A stretch of 64,000 nucleotides of DNA from Ottelia alismoides (Eukaryota > Streptophyta > Magnoliopsida > Alismatales > Hydrocharitaceae): assembly GCA_037367405.1 (NCBI GenBank), contig JAZKJV010010123.1, forward strand, positions 1 through 64,000, read 5' to 3'. Position numbers and translations under genes: made by a program. The notes under the pieces are model-generated. The model was not told the origin of the DNA. It saw only the letters and a list, made by a program, of their open reading frames with translations, and did no database searches. Shown here piece after piece: positions 47,511-59,530 of the stretch (position 1 is its first letter; each line of letters opens with the position of its first letter).

Positions 47511-47553
47511 GTCCATGGATTGTGATCCATGGACTCCCAAAACCCAATATAAG
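47511..47553 (+). promoter_or_regulatory. Inverted repeat and TATA-like box of the outer copia LTR
   Basis: GTCCATGGAT-TGTG-ATCCATGGAC (47511-47534) is a perfect 10-bp inverted repeat. AATATAAG (47546-47553) follows; the other LTRs have TATATAAG there. The wording after it (AAGAGGCACCCCTTG) is conserved in all three LTRs, and a CT-rich stretch follows. This layout suits a promoter. Confidence 0.55.
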
Positions 47554-48134
47554 AAGAGGCACCCCTTGATCTTCAAAGTTACAACAACAACAAGAAATAC
47601 AACATATGCTCTCTCTCTCTCTCTCTATACGTCCTCTCTCTCTCTCACTCATTGTGGTCGTCTACCATGGAACCCAAGAGAGAGTCGTCATCGCTGTAGC
47701 ATCTTCGTTATGTTGTCAGATTGTTTGCTCATAAATCTTTGTCTCCTTCGGTGCACCTCTCTCATGAAGAAGAAGTCGGATTTAGTGTGACTAGATAAGA
47801 AGATTTATCGCTTGGATTATCAATATGGATTGCGAGCAGCGCACGTTTCATCAACGTGCTCGCAAGCATCTCCTCCATTAGATCGGACTTGAGACAGTAG
47901 GTCTCTTCATTTAGAGACTCGATCGCAATCACACTTCAAGAGGTAATCCTAATACTTGTTTGTGGTTTAGGTGAAACGATCCGAGAAGTGTTCTTGGATC
48001 ATGTGGTTTCATCGTTTGAAAATTTTTAAATTCCGTTGCCTCGAGCAACCAGTACGACTAGATGCTCCCGTTCGTATACGATGTGATCCTCATGATTCTG
48101 TGATGCTCTTAAGGATCTAACCATATCCTTCAAG

Positions 48135-48147
48135 TGGTATCAGATCC
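48135..48147 (+). other. Primer-binding site of the outer copia element
   Basis: TGGTATCAGATCC, one mismatch from the initiator-Met site TGGTATCAGAGCC, two bases after the LTR end. Confidence 0.85.
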
Positions 48148-50150
48148 ATAGGTCGGAGGTTTCATATATGATCCATAAACCTATGATGACTTGGGATCAT
48201 TAGGGTTTGCGAAATTTTATTGCATTTTGTTCACGTAGCCCTATTTTGTGTGATTTTTCTGTCTTGTTTAAATTGTTTAAATACGAAATTATCACTTGGA
48301 TTATGTTCTCATTAAATAAGGAAACCATGTGATTTGAGTTTGCGTGATTTGGAATCCGATTGCAACCATGTGACTTGGATTATCCATTGTTTCGGGGATG
48401 GAGAATCTTGACATAATTAAAGATTACGGTTTTGAAATGCTTAGAAATGCATGCAAATCATTGAGTTCTGTTGTAAATCAAATTAGAAAACAATGGAAAC
48501 TTGTTTTGCATGATTTGGATTTAAAATGATTGGGATATGCTAATTTTAGTAAGTGAGGGTCACTACGGGAATTTTACACTCCTAATCAAGAACCATGTGA
48601 TTGCCATTTAATCAATTAGTGAAATTAATGGTTAATTTCCTGGAATAATTATTGATGATTATTTTGTGAAATATTTGATCATGATTATTTCCTTAAATGA
48701 CATTGCTTGAACCAATAATTTAATTAGATATGATCTAAATCACAATTGTTTACATGATCTTCTTTTCCAACAAATAAAGTTGCTTGAATATGATTGGGGA
48801 TTTGTTTTGTAAATCTCCTTATAATTTTAATAAAAATGTTTTGATTATTATTATAGGGTATAACTTCAGTTGAAAGACCGATTATCATCTTAAGTACAAA
48901 GCGATCAATTAGCATTATCCTGACCTAAGGTGGATATGGTGTCTAGTCGGGGAGCATTGGGGTAGTACGTTGCTCCGTGAGCGGTCTGTCCCACTCCATA
49001 GGTACTGGCCATGATAGTGGGTAAAGAAGGGATAATGCTTGAAGCGATCATTGTGTTTTTTTAAAATTCAAATAATATGTATTTTTGAGATAATACCATA
49101 CTTAAAGTAACAATCCAAAATTATTTGTTTTTTGGTTGATTGGATTGATAATCGATTTAATATGATTAAGTTAATTAGATCCAATTAAAATTAAAACACT
49201 CTATTATGAATAGATGTGTAATTCCCTTGGAAGAATTAATCGTAATGAATATGATTCATAATTATTAATTAGAATTTAAACATGATATAGAGGATCACAT
49301 AAGTGACATCCATGGTCTTCCGTCAAGATGAATGGTTCCGTCACCAGTGATTGTATGTAGGAGACACCTGTCCGAAGTGACAGCTCCTGCATACAAGCGT
49401 ATCTGGATCGGTCTCTTTGCTTCTCAAAAGAGTAAGGCCGTATGCGTAGTGACCCCAATATTGAGTCCTCATATTATTGGGGCGATATTGGATTGCGCAT
49501 CGCAAGTGCTATTCTTGTTGACGGTTGGTTCAAGTAATGATGGGTCAACATCACCTTAGGGGTGGTGAGCCTGGATGTTAAAGACCGAATTGGTAATGCA
49601 AGTTGGACTTATAAGGTTGAATGTGTTTCTACTTCTTTTTATCTGAGTTGCAAGTTCTCGTATTATTGGGATGTGACAAAGATAAGAAAGGAGATCCCGG
49701 ATCTTGCTTGAGATATAATGGTAAGTATATCTCTTACATTCGAAGTGATTAAAGGAATGAACTTTAATTGTTGACAAGGCAAGACAACTTTGATATAAAA
49801 ATTCCTAAATCAAAGTATAAAATATATATATGTATGAAAAATTATTATTTCAGATAATCCTTCATTAAACCCACTCAGTACTATACTCAATAATAACCAA
49901 TAAAATATCATGGATTGGATCTATGATTAAGATATTGTACTTGCATTGGGCACATAATGTATGTGGTTACAATGTATAAGTTTCCTCAAAATAATAGGAA
50001 TGACAATTAAATAGACAATAGGACTACAACTCTAGGGTTTGTATTTCTTTATAGTCTTGAGCTCTCATCCAATGTACGTTGGAAGTGACATGTCGATGAT
50101 GATCACAATTGTCAAGTAATCCTTATAAAATCTAAGAAGATGTTTTGGAA
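48148..50150 (+). other. Long leader of the outer copia element
   Basis: About 2 kb between the primer site and the first recognisable gag block, matched throughout by 54325-56340 in the inner copy. No domain recognised. Landmarks shared by both copies include GTGTCTAGTCG, CCCCAATATTG then CTCATATTATTGGGG, and GACAAAGATAAGAAAGGAGA. ORFs 49276-49458, 49332-49559 and 49556-49777 differ between the copies and are not supported. Confidence 0.6.
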
Positions 50151-50600
50151 AACATATGTGCTCTCGATATTTTATCATGAATGACTTGGTTCACTGCATC
50201 ATGCAGAATGGTGGCTCTATAAGAGATGATGTACTCAAAATACTTGAGTACCTACCTGAACCTAAGTCTTTAAGACTTAAGATCTATGTATATATGATGA
50301 GTGTTATCATTCTACTATCTATACTCTAGTCATTCATGAAGCTTTGTAATATTCATATTGTATGAATTGAACGAAGCATGTATAAATGTTGAAGTACTCT
50401 TATATTGATTTTTTTTAATTCAACATAAGAGATCCTTTGTCTTAAGCAATGGTTGTTTATAGATGAAGGGAGCACCGTGGAAGCATGGGTCTTACCCAAG
50501 TAAGAAGGAAAGTCAAGGAGTTGACTGTATTTTATAATTTGCATATGGCATCCAAAGAGTTGGATGAATATCAATACTGCAACAAGCTGATGTATTGATA
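50150..50600 (+). pseudogene. Copia gag remnant (outer element)
   Basis: A frame near 50210-50350 reads NGGSIRDDVLKILEYL, then VYMMSVIILLSIL, then a stop and SFMKLCNIH. This matches the central part of copia gag: the EHVLKMI-type helix, then the segment resembling IILLSLPSSF. The first part is preceded by KSKKMFW, resembling the LKEMFG block. Stops and shifts interrupt it. The inner copy has the same region at 56340-56800. Confidence 0.6.
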
Positions 50601-50779
50601 GTATGACAATCAAGTCTATCTAGAATCCTTAGAGAAGGACTCAAATAGTGCGTCGGAATTATACATCTACATACATCATTGAAAACCACTTACTTATTAG
50701 ATAAGATCAAAGTCTAATAATTGTATCTCACTCTCCTACTAACACTTGCAATTGGTTGCATATGTTTTAGATGACTAGA

Positions 50780-50999
50780 AAAGTTGATATTAAGGTTTAA
50801 TAGTCATCTACATGGATGTTGATGCAGTTGTTGCAACAATCTCTATTGGATATATCAACTTCATAATTTCGTGGGAGAGCCCTTACTCGTACATAATGTC
50901 TCTATTACCTAGATATTAGAATACACTCATAGTTTATGTCTAAGTATTGGAAATAAACATGAATTCTAGAATGGACCTATCATAAAGAGTTATGATGGA
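50780..50999 (+). pseudogene. Copia protease-region remnant (outer element), interrupted by insertion
   Basis: MDVDAVVATISIG near 50810-50850 corresponds to the stretch after the copia protease active site. The region is cut at 50999/51000 by the inner element and continues at 62143. The DSG motif itself is not readable. Confidence 0.5.
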
Positions 51000-51004
51000 T
51001 ATAT
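51000..51004. other. Target-site duplication TATAT, left copy (inner element)
   Basis: TATAT before the inner LTR is repeated at 62138-62142 after the other LTR. The uninterrupted site at 57199-57203 of the inner element has a single TATAT. Confidence 0.9.
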
Positions 51005-52526
51005 TGTTGGACATGCGAGCCCACAGTGAGCCAATATGCGATAAATGTTATTTCAAACATCATTCCCTGATCTAAAATAAAAAATAATTAATTTGCATAA
51101 TACCTTAATACAATTAGGGTTATGTACCATGTCCATCTTAATAATCATACAAGTGTTGATTTAATTATCGAATCATAGAGGTTGGTGCTTGGATGAATAT
51201 CTAAAGAGTTAGATTGAGGACTTATCAAGCACCATCAAATGATTGTTAAGAGATGATCTTCAACCTGAGTAAGAGATGACAATCGTTTATCATTTGGCAG
51301 ATATCTGACCGACATCTTGATGTAGCTCCTCTACATAGGAATAGAGATTAGGAGGGGTCAGATTAGTTAGGTCAAAGAGTTGTCTTAACCAGATCGAGAT
51401 AACCAAAGACCTACGTCGTATGCTGTCACAATATAGGCATGCATCCTCTGACCAGAGATAGATGTGTTACTATATGTTTGACTACGTATATTTAGCAGAC
51501 CAATAGGTAGATGACGTAACCAAGTTCTATACACCGGCGCGCTTGTGTGCATGCAAGGGCATATGAGTAGTACAATCTCTCAAAGGGATCATACAGGTTC
51601 ATTGCTAAACCGGAAGACATGAGCTCACTCATGAGATATTGGGAAGAATCAAATTCCACGTGTGCTCATCTCGCTTTGGAAGCTTGACTGAATTTGTAAG
51701 GCTTGATATATGCTTTTGGAAAGTATATAATCAACACCTAGGTATGATATATGTTTTTTTGAAAGTATATGATCGATACCGACTCCCAATGATCAAATGA
51801 GAACCTTAATGATAAAATCTTGAAGGAGACAGTCTAAAAGAGATCTAAAACTTCAGATTTGTTTTGAATCTTCCAGTATGAGAATATACAGGTATTAGAA
51901 ATACCTGAGGGTAATGTGATCATAAACGATTGTATAACCATGACGCTTCCATTCCTAGGGAGTGATGAAATAGGTCTGGATTTTAGTGACTCCTCTCATA
52001 GAAAAGTAATATGATCTTAGGCCAACTGATGGACATTGATCTGGATGTGATTCAGATGTAATGAGAAGATTAGATTTGTGGTCTTGATTTAATCAAGCAT
52101 CCATGGGAGGTCCGTAAGATCTGAATTTGAGATGTGATCTCAATATCCTAGTCACTATACGTGGAACAACAATTGCCTTATCCTTATCTCCAAGTATCCG
52201 AGGAGAAAGCGCATTATTCTTGAAAGAGTTCAAGAATAATTTCATTGTTGATATATGTATCCGAGCATTAAGAAAATGGATAATTAAATGTGATTTAATT
52301 ATCATGAATAATATGAATTTGATCCATATTATAAGGAGAGTTATCTGAGATAACTAAATGTGATTTAATTATCAAAGTTGTGAATAATGTGAATGTGATT
52401 CATGTTATTTGGGTACATGAGATAAGAGATCCAAGATGAATAAATGTGATTTAATTATCATGGACATGAATAATGTGTATAGCACTATCCATATTAACCA
52501 AGTATATTATAAATGTGATTTATAAT

Positions 52527-53347
52527 CAAGGTTCGAAAAAACAAAAGGCGGAACGAGGCGTTTTCCCTGGAAGCGAGGCGAGGCGTAGCCTCGAGGCTAT
52601 CGAGGCGTAAGCCTCAGTTTGTATAGAAAAATAATTATAAAATATATAATAAATATATTTATTGGTGAAATAATATAATCTGACAAACATATAGTATGTA
52701 ACAATGTAATATATGATGATATTACGAAGATAAGAGTATGAAAAAAGAATATGTCAATGCCATAAACCTTTCTACTGAATTTCTACCCAATCAGAAGGAA
52801 ATCATTGGCTGTAACTATTGTTAAAATTTTTATCTAAAGATGATTGGCTATAGTTGTCATTATAAATATCCAAGTTGTTGATATGAATCATATGATTTGA
52901 ATACTAACTATATGTTCTACTGCACTCAAATGAAGAATGGTCTGATATCCTTCCTGTGCCACCATACCCTACCAGTAAGGATGTAATAGTAAGAGTTCAC
53001 TGAAATAATTTGGCATGTTAATGGTAAATATGAATCTGAAAGAGGTCAAAGAGGTCAAATTTAAGCATTCATCTTGCATAAATATATACTCAACAACAAG
53101 ACCTTTATAAACATATGAAAATATGAATAGAAATAATTTTTTCCTTTAAAAAAATACTTGAAAAAGCCCTCACGCCTCACCTAGCGCCTCGCCCCGCCTC
53201 AGCGCCTCGCCTCGCCTCGACCGCCTTAGGCATCTGAGGCGCACGCCTCAGCCAGGGGGTCTGAGGCGGTCGCCTCAAGACGTTTTCTCAACGCCCCGTT
53301 TCGCCTCGACCGCCTCAGCGCCTCGAGGCGCGTTTTTTTAAACCATG
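52527..53347. mobile_element. Non-autonomous hAT-like element with GAGGCG-rich ends
   Basis: An 821-bp insertion absent from the two sister LTRs. It is flanked by an 8-bp duplication, TTTATAAT (52519-52526 and 53348-53355), the length made by hAT transposases. Ends: CAAGGTTCGAAAAAAC at the left; the right end complements as CATGGTTTAAAAAAAC. Both subterminal zones are packed with GAGGCG/CGCCTC words (52548-52615 and 53160-53335), typical transposase-binding-like repeats. The AT-rich middle has no ORF. Confidence 0.88.
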
Positions 53348-53840
53348 TTTATAATATATTAAAGAGAGCATATTATTATTTATCTTTATTAATTAATTAT
53401 TGATGTGAATTGGATTCTAAATCGATGATTAATTGAAAATATAATTTACATTTTGTTTTGGGGTGTGAATGTGATTCACATTCTTCCAATGGCATGATTG
53501 CAACATTCATAATATAATTATAAATTATTTTTGTGAAATAATTTACAAAAAAATGTCGTTGTAAATCTTGGAGATATCGTGAGATAATGAGATCTCATGA
53601 GATTATGAGGAGATAGACTCATTCTATCTCAAAAGGATAGCTGTCCAATTCACATATCTTAGGGAATGTGGTCAATCTTCATTATCTCTGAGACCAGTCA
53701 AATGATTTAAATTTGAAATTAACTTTATTGATTTATCAATATAAATAATTTAATTTAAATCAATTGTTGTTGTGCTTTCAACAACATCATGACCATTGAA
53801 AGAAACACAAATCAATCTCAACCATTGATTTTATGTTATC

Positions 53841-53880
53841 CATGGATTGAGATCCATAGATCCCTAAACACTATATAAGA
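53841..53880 (+). promoter_or_regulatory. Inverted repeat and TATA box of the inner 5' LTR
   Basis: CCATGGAT-TGAG-ATCCATAG (53841-53860, one mismatch in the arms) precedes TATATAAG at 53873-53880, matching the layouts at 47511 and 61523. Confidence 0.6.
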
Positions 53881-54311
53881 AGAGGCACCCCTTGCTCTTC
53901 GGGTTATACAATTACAAAATCAAGTAATGCTCTCTCCCTCTCTCTCTGCACGCCAAGACTCTCTTCCTCTCTCTATTATGGTCGTCCATCATGGAGCCAT
54001 AGAGAGAGTCACCATCGCTGCAACATCGTAGTCATGCTGCCAGAGTATTTGCTCGTGGATCTCTGTCTCCTTCGGTGTGCCTCACTCGTGAAGAAGACGT
54101 TGGATCTAGTATGACGATATCAGGATATTCGCCGCTTAGATCATCAACATGGATTGCGAGAAGGGCATGTCTCATCAACATGCTTGCAAGCATCTCCTCC
54201 GTCAGATCGGACTTGAGACAGGAGGCCTCTTCGTTTAGAGATTTGATCACAACCACGATGTGATCCTCATGCTTCTATGATACTCTTAAGGATCTCCCCA
54301 TATCCTTCAAG

Positions 54312-54324
54312 TGGTATCAGAGCC
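54312..54324 (+). other. Primer-binding site of the inner copia element
   Basis: TGGTATCAGAGCC, a perfect match to the usual initiator-Met primer site, two bases after the LTR end. Confidence 0.92.
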
Positions 54325-56339
54325 AGGTTTGAGGTTTTAGATACGATCCATGAACCTAAGAAGACTTGGGCTCATTAGGGATTGTGAAAACTTTATCGCA
54401 TTTTATTTTCACAGACCTATTTTGTGAACATTGTAGGCCTCGTTTAATGGTTAAACACGAAATTATCACTTAAAAAATGTTCTCCACTAATTAAGGAAAT
54501 CGTGGGATTTGAGTTTGCATGATTTGGAATCTGATAACTCAAGATATGCTCATTTTAATTAACCTATACCCACTGTTTCTGGGATGGTGAATCATGACGT
54601 AATTAAAGAGTTAGTTACTATTTTTACTTGCTTAGAAATGCATAATAATCACTTAGATTCTGTTTTAAATCAAATTATCAAACTTTAGAAACTCATTTTG
54701 CATGATTTGGATTTAAAATGAATGAGATATGCTAACTTTAGTAAGTGAGGTCACTGTTGGAAATTGCATACTTAATCGAGAATCTTGTGATTATCATTTA
54801 TTTTTTATAGAAATTAATGATTAATTTCTTGAGATAATTATTGATAAATATTTGTGAAATATTTAAAGATGACAATTATTTCATTAAATGGTATTTCCTT
54901 AACCAATAATTGATTAGATATGATCTATATCACAAATTGGTTACATCACACACTTTCCAACAAACAAGTTGCTTGAATATGATTGAGGATTTGTTTAGCA
55001 AATCTTCTTATAATATTAATCAAAATGGTTTTGATTATTATTATATGGTATAACCTCGGTTGAAAAACCGATTATCATCTCAAGTACAAAGTGATTGACT
55101 TGGCATTATTTTTCCCAAGGCAGATATGGTGTCTAGTCGAGGAGCGTTGGGGTAGCAGGTTGCATCGTGTGTGGTCTGTCCCACTCCCGTAGGTATTGAC
55201 CATGACAGCAGGTAGGAAGAAGATAGTGCTTGAGATATCATGATGTATTTTTCTAATTATTAAAATTTCAAATAATACGTATATGAGATAATACTATATT
55301 TCAAGTAACAATTAAAAAATATTTGTTGGATGTTAATTGGATCATTGATTTAATATGATTAGATTAATTGGAATCCAATTAAAATTAAAACACTCATTTA
55401 TGAATAGAGTTGTTATTTCCCTTGGAAGAATTAATCATAATGAATATGATTCATAATGATTAATTAGAATTTGAATGTGAGGTGGAGGATCACATAAGTG
55501 ACATCCATGGTCTCCCATCATGGCGAAGGGTTCTGTAGCCATGGATTGTATGTAGGAGATGCGTGTCCACAGTGACAGCTCCATCATATAAGCACATCTG
55601 GGTGAGGCTCTTTGCTTCTTGAAAGAGTAATGTCGTATGCATAGTGACCCCAATATTGGTTCCTCATATTATTGGGGCGATATTGGATTACGCATAGCGA
55701 GTTCTAATATTGTTGACGGTTGGTTCAATTAATGACGGATCAACATCACTTTAGGGGTGGTGGGTCCAGGTGTTAAAGACCGAATTGGGAATGCATGTTG
55801 GACTTGCAAGGCAGAATGTGTTCCCGCTTCTTTTTATCTGAGTTATAGGTTCTGATATTATTGGGATGTGACAAAGATAAGAAAGGAGATCCCAAATCTT
55901 GCTTGAGATATGATGGTAAGTATATCTGTTACATTGAAAGTGATTAAGGGAATGAACTTTCAATGTTAACAAAGCAAGACAACTTTGATAAAAAAAATTC
56001 CTAAATCAAAGTTATATATGTGTGTGTATGCAAATTTCTTATTTCAAATAATCCTCATTAAACCCACTCAATACTATACTCAATAATAACAAGTGAAATA
56101 TCATGGATTGGATTCATGATTAAGATATTGTACTTGCAACAGGACACAATGTATGTGGTTGTAATGTGCAAGTTTCCTCATTATAATGAGGAATGACAAT
56201 TAAATAGACAAGAGGACAACAACCTAGGGTTTGTATGTCTCTGTAGTCTTGATCTCTCTTCGAATGTACTTTGGAAGTGACATGTCGATGATGATCGCAA
56301 TTGTCAAACAATCCTTATAAAATCTAAGAAGATGTTTCT

Positions 56340-57230
56340 GGCGTACATATGTGCTCTTGACATTTAATCATGAATGACATGGTTCACTGCATCATGCAGA
56401 ATGGTGGCTCTATAAGAGATGATGTATTCAAAATGTTTTAGTACCTACCTGAACCTAAGTCTTTAAGAGTTAAGATGTATGTAGATATGAGAAGCATCAT
56501 CATTCTACTATCTATACTCAAGTCATTCATGAAGCTTCATATTATTCATATTGTATGAATTGAATTAAGCATGTATAAATATTGAAATACTCTTATATTG
56601 AAATCTTTTGATTTCAACATAAGAGATCCTTTGTCTTAAGCAATGGTTGTTTATAGATGAAAGGAGCACATTGGAAGCATGTGTTGGACCCAAGTTAGAA
56701 GAAAAGTCAAAGAGTTGGTTGTATTTCTATAATTTCCACACATATGACATCCAAAGGGTCGAATAAATGCTAATACTGCAATCAGCTGATGTGTTGATAG
56801 CATGACTACCAAGTCTATCTAGGATCCTTAGAGAAGGACTCATATAGTACGTCGGAATAATCTACATCTACATATAATCATCAAAATTTAATTTCTTATT
56901 TGATAAGATCAAAGTCTATAATTGTATCTCATTCTTCTAATAACACTTGCAATTGGTTGCATATGTTTTAGAAGACTAGAAAATTTGATTTTAAGGTTTA
57001 ATAGTCATCCACATGGATATTGATGCAATTGTTGCAACAATCACTATTGAATAGATAGACCATATTTCAGTGGGAGAGCCCTTAGTCTTGGAGAATATCT
57101 CTATGACTTGGATATTAGAATATACCCATTGTTTATTTCTAAATGTTGGAAATAAACATGAATTCTGGAATAGACCTATCATAAAGAGTTATGATGGATA
57201 TATTTCATATAGTAATCTGACATCTGGAGG
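56340..57230 (+). pseudogene. Copia gag and protease remnants (inner element)
   Basis: Matches 50150-50999 of the outer element. The gag block with GGSIRDDV is near 56405-56440 and the protease-region block MDIDAIVATITI is near 57012-57050. All frames are broken. The site equivalent to the nested insertion is intact here (57199-57203). Confidence 0.6.
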
Positions 57231-57329
57231 ACTCTACTAAATTATAAAATTAATGAATGGTTCATTACCATTTCTAAAACTGAAATTAAACCTTAACAAC
57301 ATCAATAGGAGGACGGAGACAATGATCTG

Positions 57330-58110
57330 GCATCAAATCTTGGACATATGTCTATTGATGAGATCAATATATTGGTAGGAGATGAAACTTTAGGTTGTCT
57401 AAAATCTCAAATCTTACATACTTGTGAATATTGTATTCAAAGAAGAAAATATCCGATTCACCCTTCTTTGGAAATGGTGTTAGATGCCAAGGTATTCAAG
57501 ATATCATACATATTCATGCATGTAGATCATATGTATCATAATAAACATTGATGACATGTGATATCATTTGATGATTATTTGTGATATAATAATTCTTCCC
57601 TTCACCTTAGAAACCTTCAAAATGTTCAAAGATTTCATTTAGAACCAAAGTTTGAAGAAAGATGAAAATGAATTTCATCTAACTAAGGTAGCAAGTACCT
57701 ATTAGATGAATTCAAGGAATACCTTGTGGGGAAAGGAATATCATTCCTATCTCAATCCTCCTAATATACCTAAACTCAATAGAGTTGTAGGGAGATACAA
57801 TTGGATCATGTGTGACATGATTTGATCAATGATGAACATTAACATAATTACCTCTTAGTTTCAAGGTATATATGTTGTAGAGACTACAATATATATCCTT
57901 AGTGAGATTCTATGCAAGTAATTTGGAATCTAGCACTAGAGAGGGCTACTTCATTAGGAAAATAAAGGATTGTATTGGATACCTACTTTATAACTTTGAG
58001 ATTTTTTAAAAGATCTCATCTCTAAGGATGTGATTCTTAGAGGATGACTCTCTTGAGAATCAAGATGAAAATGAAGTGAATGAACTCATTTAGTCTTGAG
58101 AAGATAATGA
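57330..58110 (+). pseudogene. Copia integrase remnant (inner element)
   Basis: The open segment 57348-57551 (67 codons) is the pre-integrase zinc-binding domain: GHMSIDEINILVG then HTCEYCIQ, with the CxxC pair present. Immediately before it LGH supplies the His. The core follows in broken frames: DIISFDDYL near 57560-57590 corresponds to the FIDDYSRY stretch with a catalytic Asp, then LQNVQRF-like residues for ETFKMFK near 57610-57640. After that no frame holds. Integrase precedes RT, which identifies copia. Confidence 0.7.
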
Positions 58111-58169
58111 AGTTACTGAAATCGGAAACCAAGCATAATTAAAGATGAAACACTAATACTTCTTCAAAT

Positions 58170-59515
58170 GTGTTTGAGGACAGATTCCATGTGTCAATTA
58201 AGTTTGACAATGATCTGACTTCATGTGATAAAGCATCTGAAGATCATGACATGGAAAGATGGATGTTAGCAATAAAGTCTAAAGTAGACATCGTATACAA
58301 GTGTTGTAGATGGACCCACGAGGATCCACCTATAAGGATAAAACCCATTAGGTATAAATGGATCTTCAAGAGAAAGAGAGAACCTGATGAGAAGGTAGGG
58401 ACCTTCAAAGCATGGCTCGTAGCCATGAGCTACACTGGAAGTCAATGCATTCCTCTATGAATACCTCTCCGAGGTTATTCATATGAAGTAGGCCCAAGGC
58501 TTCATAGTTGAGGAAAGAAAGGTTTGCAAGATAAGGAACTCCATCTATGGACTCAAATAAGCTTCTTGTAGTTGGAACATCAGTCTGATGAAATCATAAA
58601 TGGTATGATTTCAAATAGAATCTTGATGAACCATGTGAAGCCTAGTGGGAGTGTCATTGTGTTCATCGTGCTAAATGTAGATAATATCCTAATCATTTGA
58701 ATGATACAAGGATGATAATAAGTGTTTTGTAGTCTGGCTATTCCATAGTTTGAGATATGATCTCAAAGATACCTCTTAGATCTTAGTTCTGAAGATGTTC
58801 AGAAGCAAAGAGAAGAGGGTATTGTGACTGTCACATTAGTGGTATACCTTGGACATATTCCATTATTGGAAAAACCCAAGGAAGGCTTCCTTCCCTTAAG
58901 ATATGGTATGTCCTATCTGAAGGGACATCACCTCAAAGAGTTGGGGAAGTGAATATTAAAACTGCTTGCCCTTGTGCATCAGTTGTGAGAAGTCGAGTGT
59001 ATGCTAGATGTGTACAAAAGCCAGATGTCTGTCATGCAGTGGGAGTAGTAAATTGTTGCTAATCCTTCTAAGGTGAAAAAACACTTGATTGCACTAATAA
59101 CAAAATCTTCGAAGATGATAAGACTTTAGAGATGGTGATATCTAAATCTCATCTTCAAGAAACCAAGACTTTATAGATGGAGATCTAGAAGTCTTAACTG
59201 TGGATACCTTAAGAGATAGAGATCTCCAGGAATAAGGGTATGATTATAAGGATAATAGAAATGCTGGTTATAATAATTATCGAGTTGTAGGATCAAGGAC
59301 ACTATAACTGACATGATTGAGTATTGGTTGCATAAGATGCAACATTCGCATTGGATGCGAGCACTGTTACTAGGATATATGCAAGTGTCGTAAAAGGACT
59401 TAGCGTAGTCTCTCGAGAATAGAATGACTGATCAGCTTACCTAGCTGTTTTCTTAAATAGCATATGATTGTCACATGAGTGCGAGTTTAAATGATTAGCC
59501 CATTAATGGCTCTTT
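58170..59515 (+). pseudogene. Copia reverse transcriptase and RNase H remnant (inner element)
   Basis: The open segment 58170-58460 has MERWMLAIKSK, then KPIRYKWIFKRKR and KVGTFKAWLVAMSY, the N-terminal RT blocks. Shortly after, in the HMK...GF segment, TAG replaces a Gln codon (58489-58491), and TAA replaces Gln in the GLKQAS block (58558-58560). The catalytic YVDD is NVDN (58674-58685), so the second Asp is gone. The block YARCVQKPDVCHAVG near 58992-59042 marks the RT/RNase H border. The rest is unreadable. Confidence 0.8.
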
Positions 59516-59527
59516 GGGCTGGTGGGA
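59516..59527 (+). other. Polypurine tract of the inner copia element
   Basis: GGGCTGGTGGGA lies three bases before the TGTTGG start of the 3' LTR. Confidence 0.8.
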
Positions 59528-59530
59528 TAT

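Larger units (their letters stand above)
45474..48132 (+). repeat. 5' LTR of the outer copia element (2.66 kb)
   Basis: Starts TGTTGGACATGCGATCCCA and ends ATATCCTTCA, two bases before the primer site. Related to the LTRs at 51005 and 59531. It contains the palindrome array (46514-47534), a (TA)n run at 47401-47416, (CT)n runs at about 47609-47646 and a TATA-like box. The LTR ends fit TG...CA. ORF 47515-47790 lies after the TATA box but has no recognisable domain. Confidence 0.9.
51005..54309 (+). repeat. 5' LTR of the inner copia element, carrying a hAT insertion
   Basis: 3305 bp including the 821-bp insert and its duplicated 8 bp, so about 2.48 kb of LTR proper. It keeps most palindromes of the array (for example near 52040, 52278 and 52510) and a TATATAAG box at 53873-53880. 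Confidence 0.9.

Noticed and set aside
54312..54324. tRNA gene fragment
   Set aside because: The match to initiator-Met tRNA is limited to the primer-binding site length next to an LTR end.
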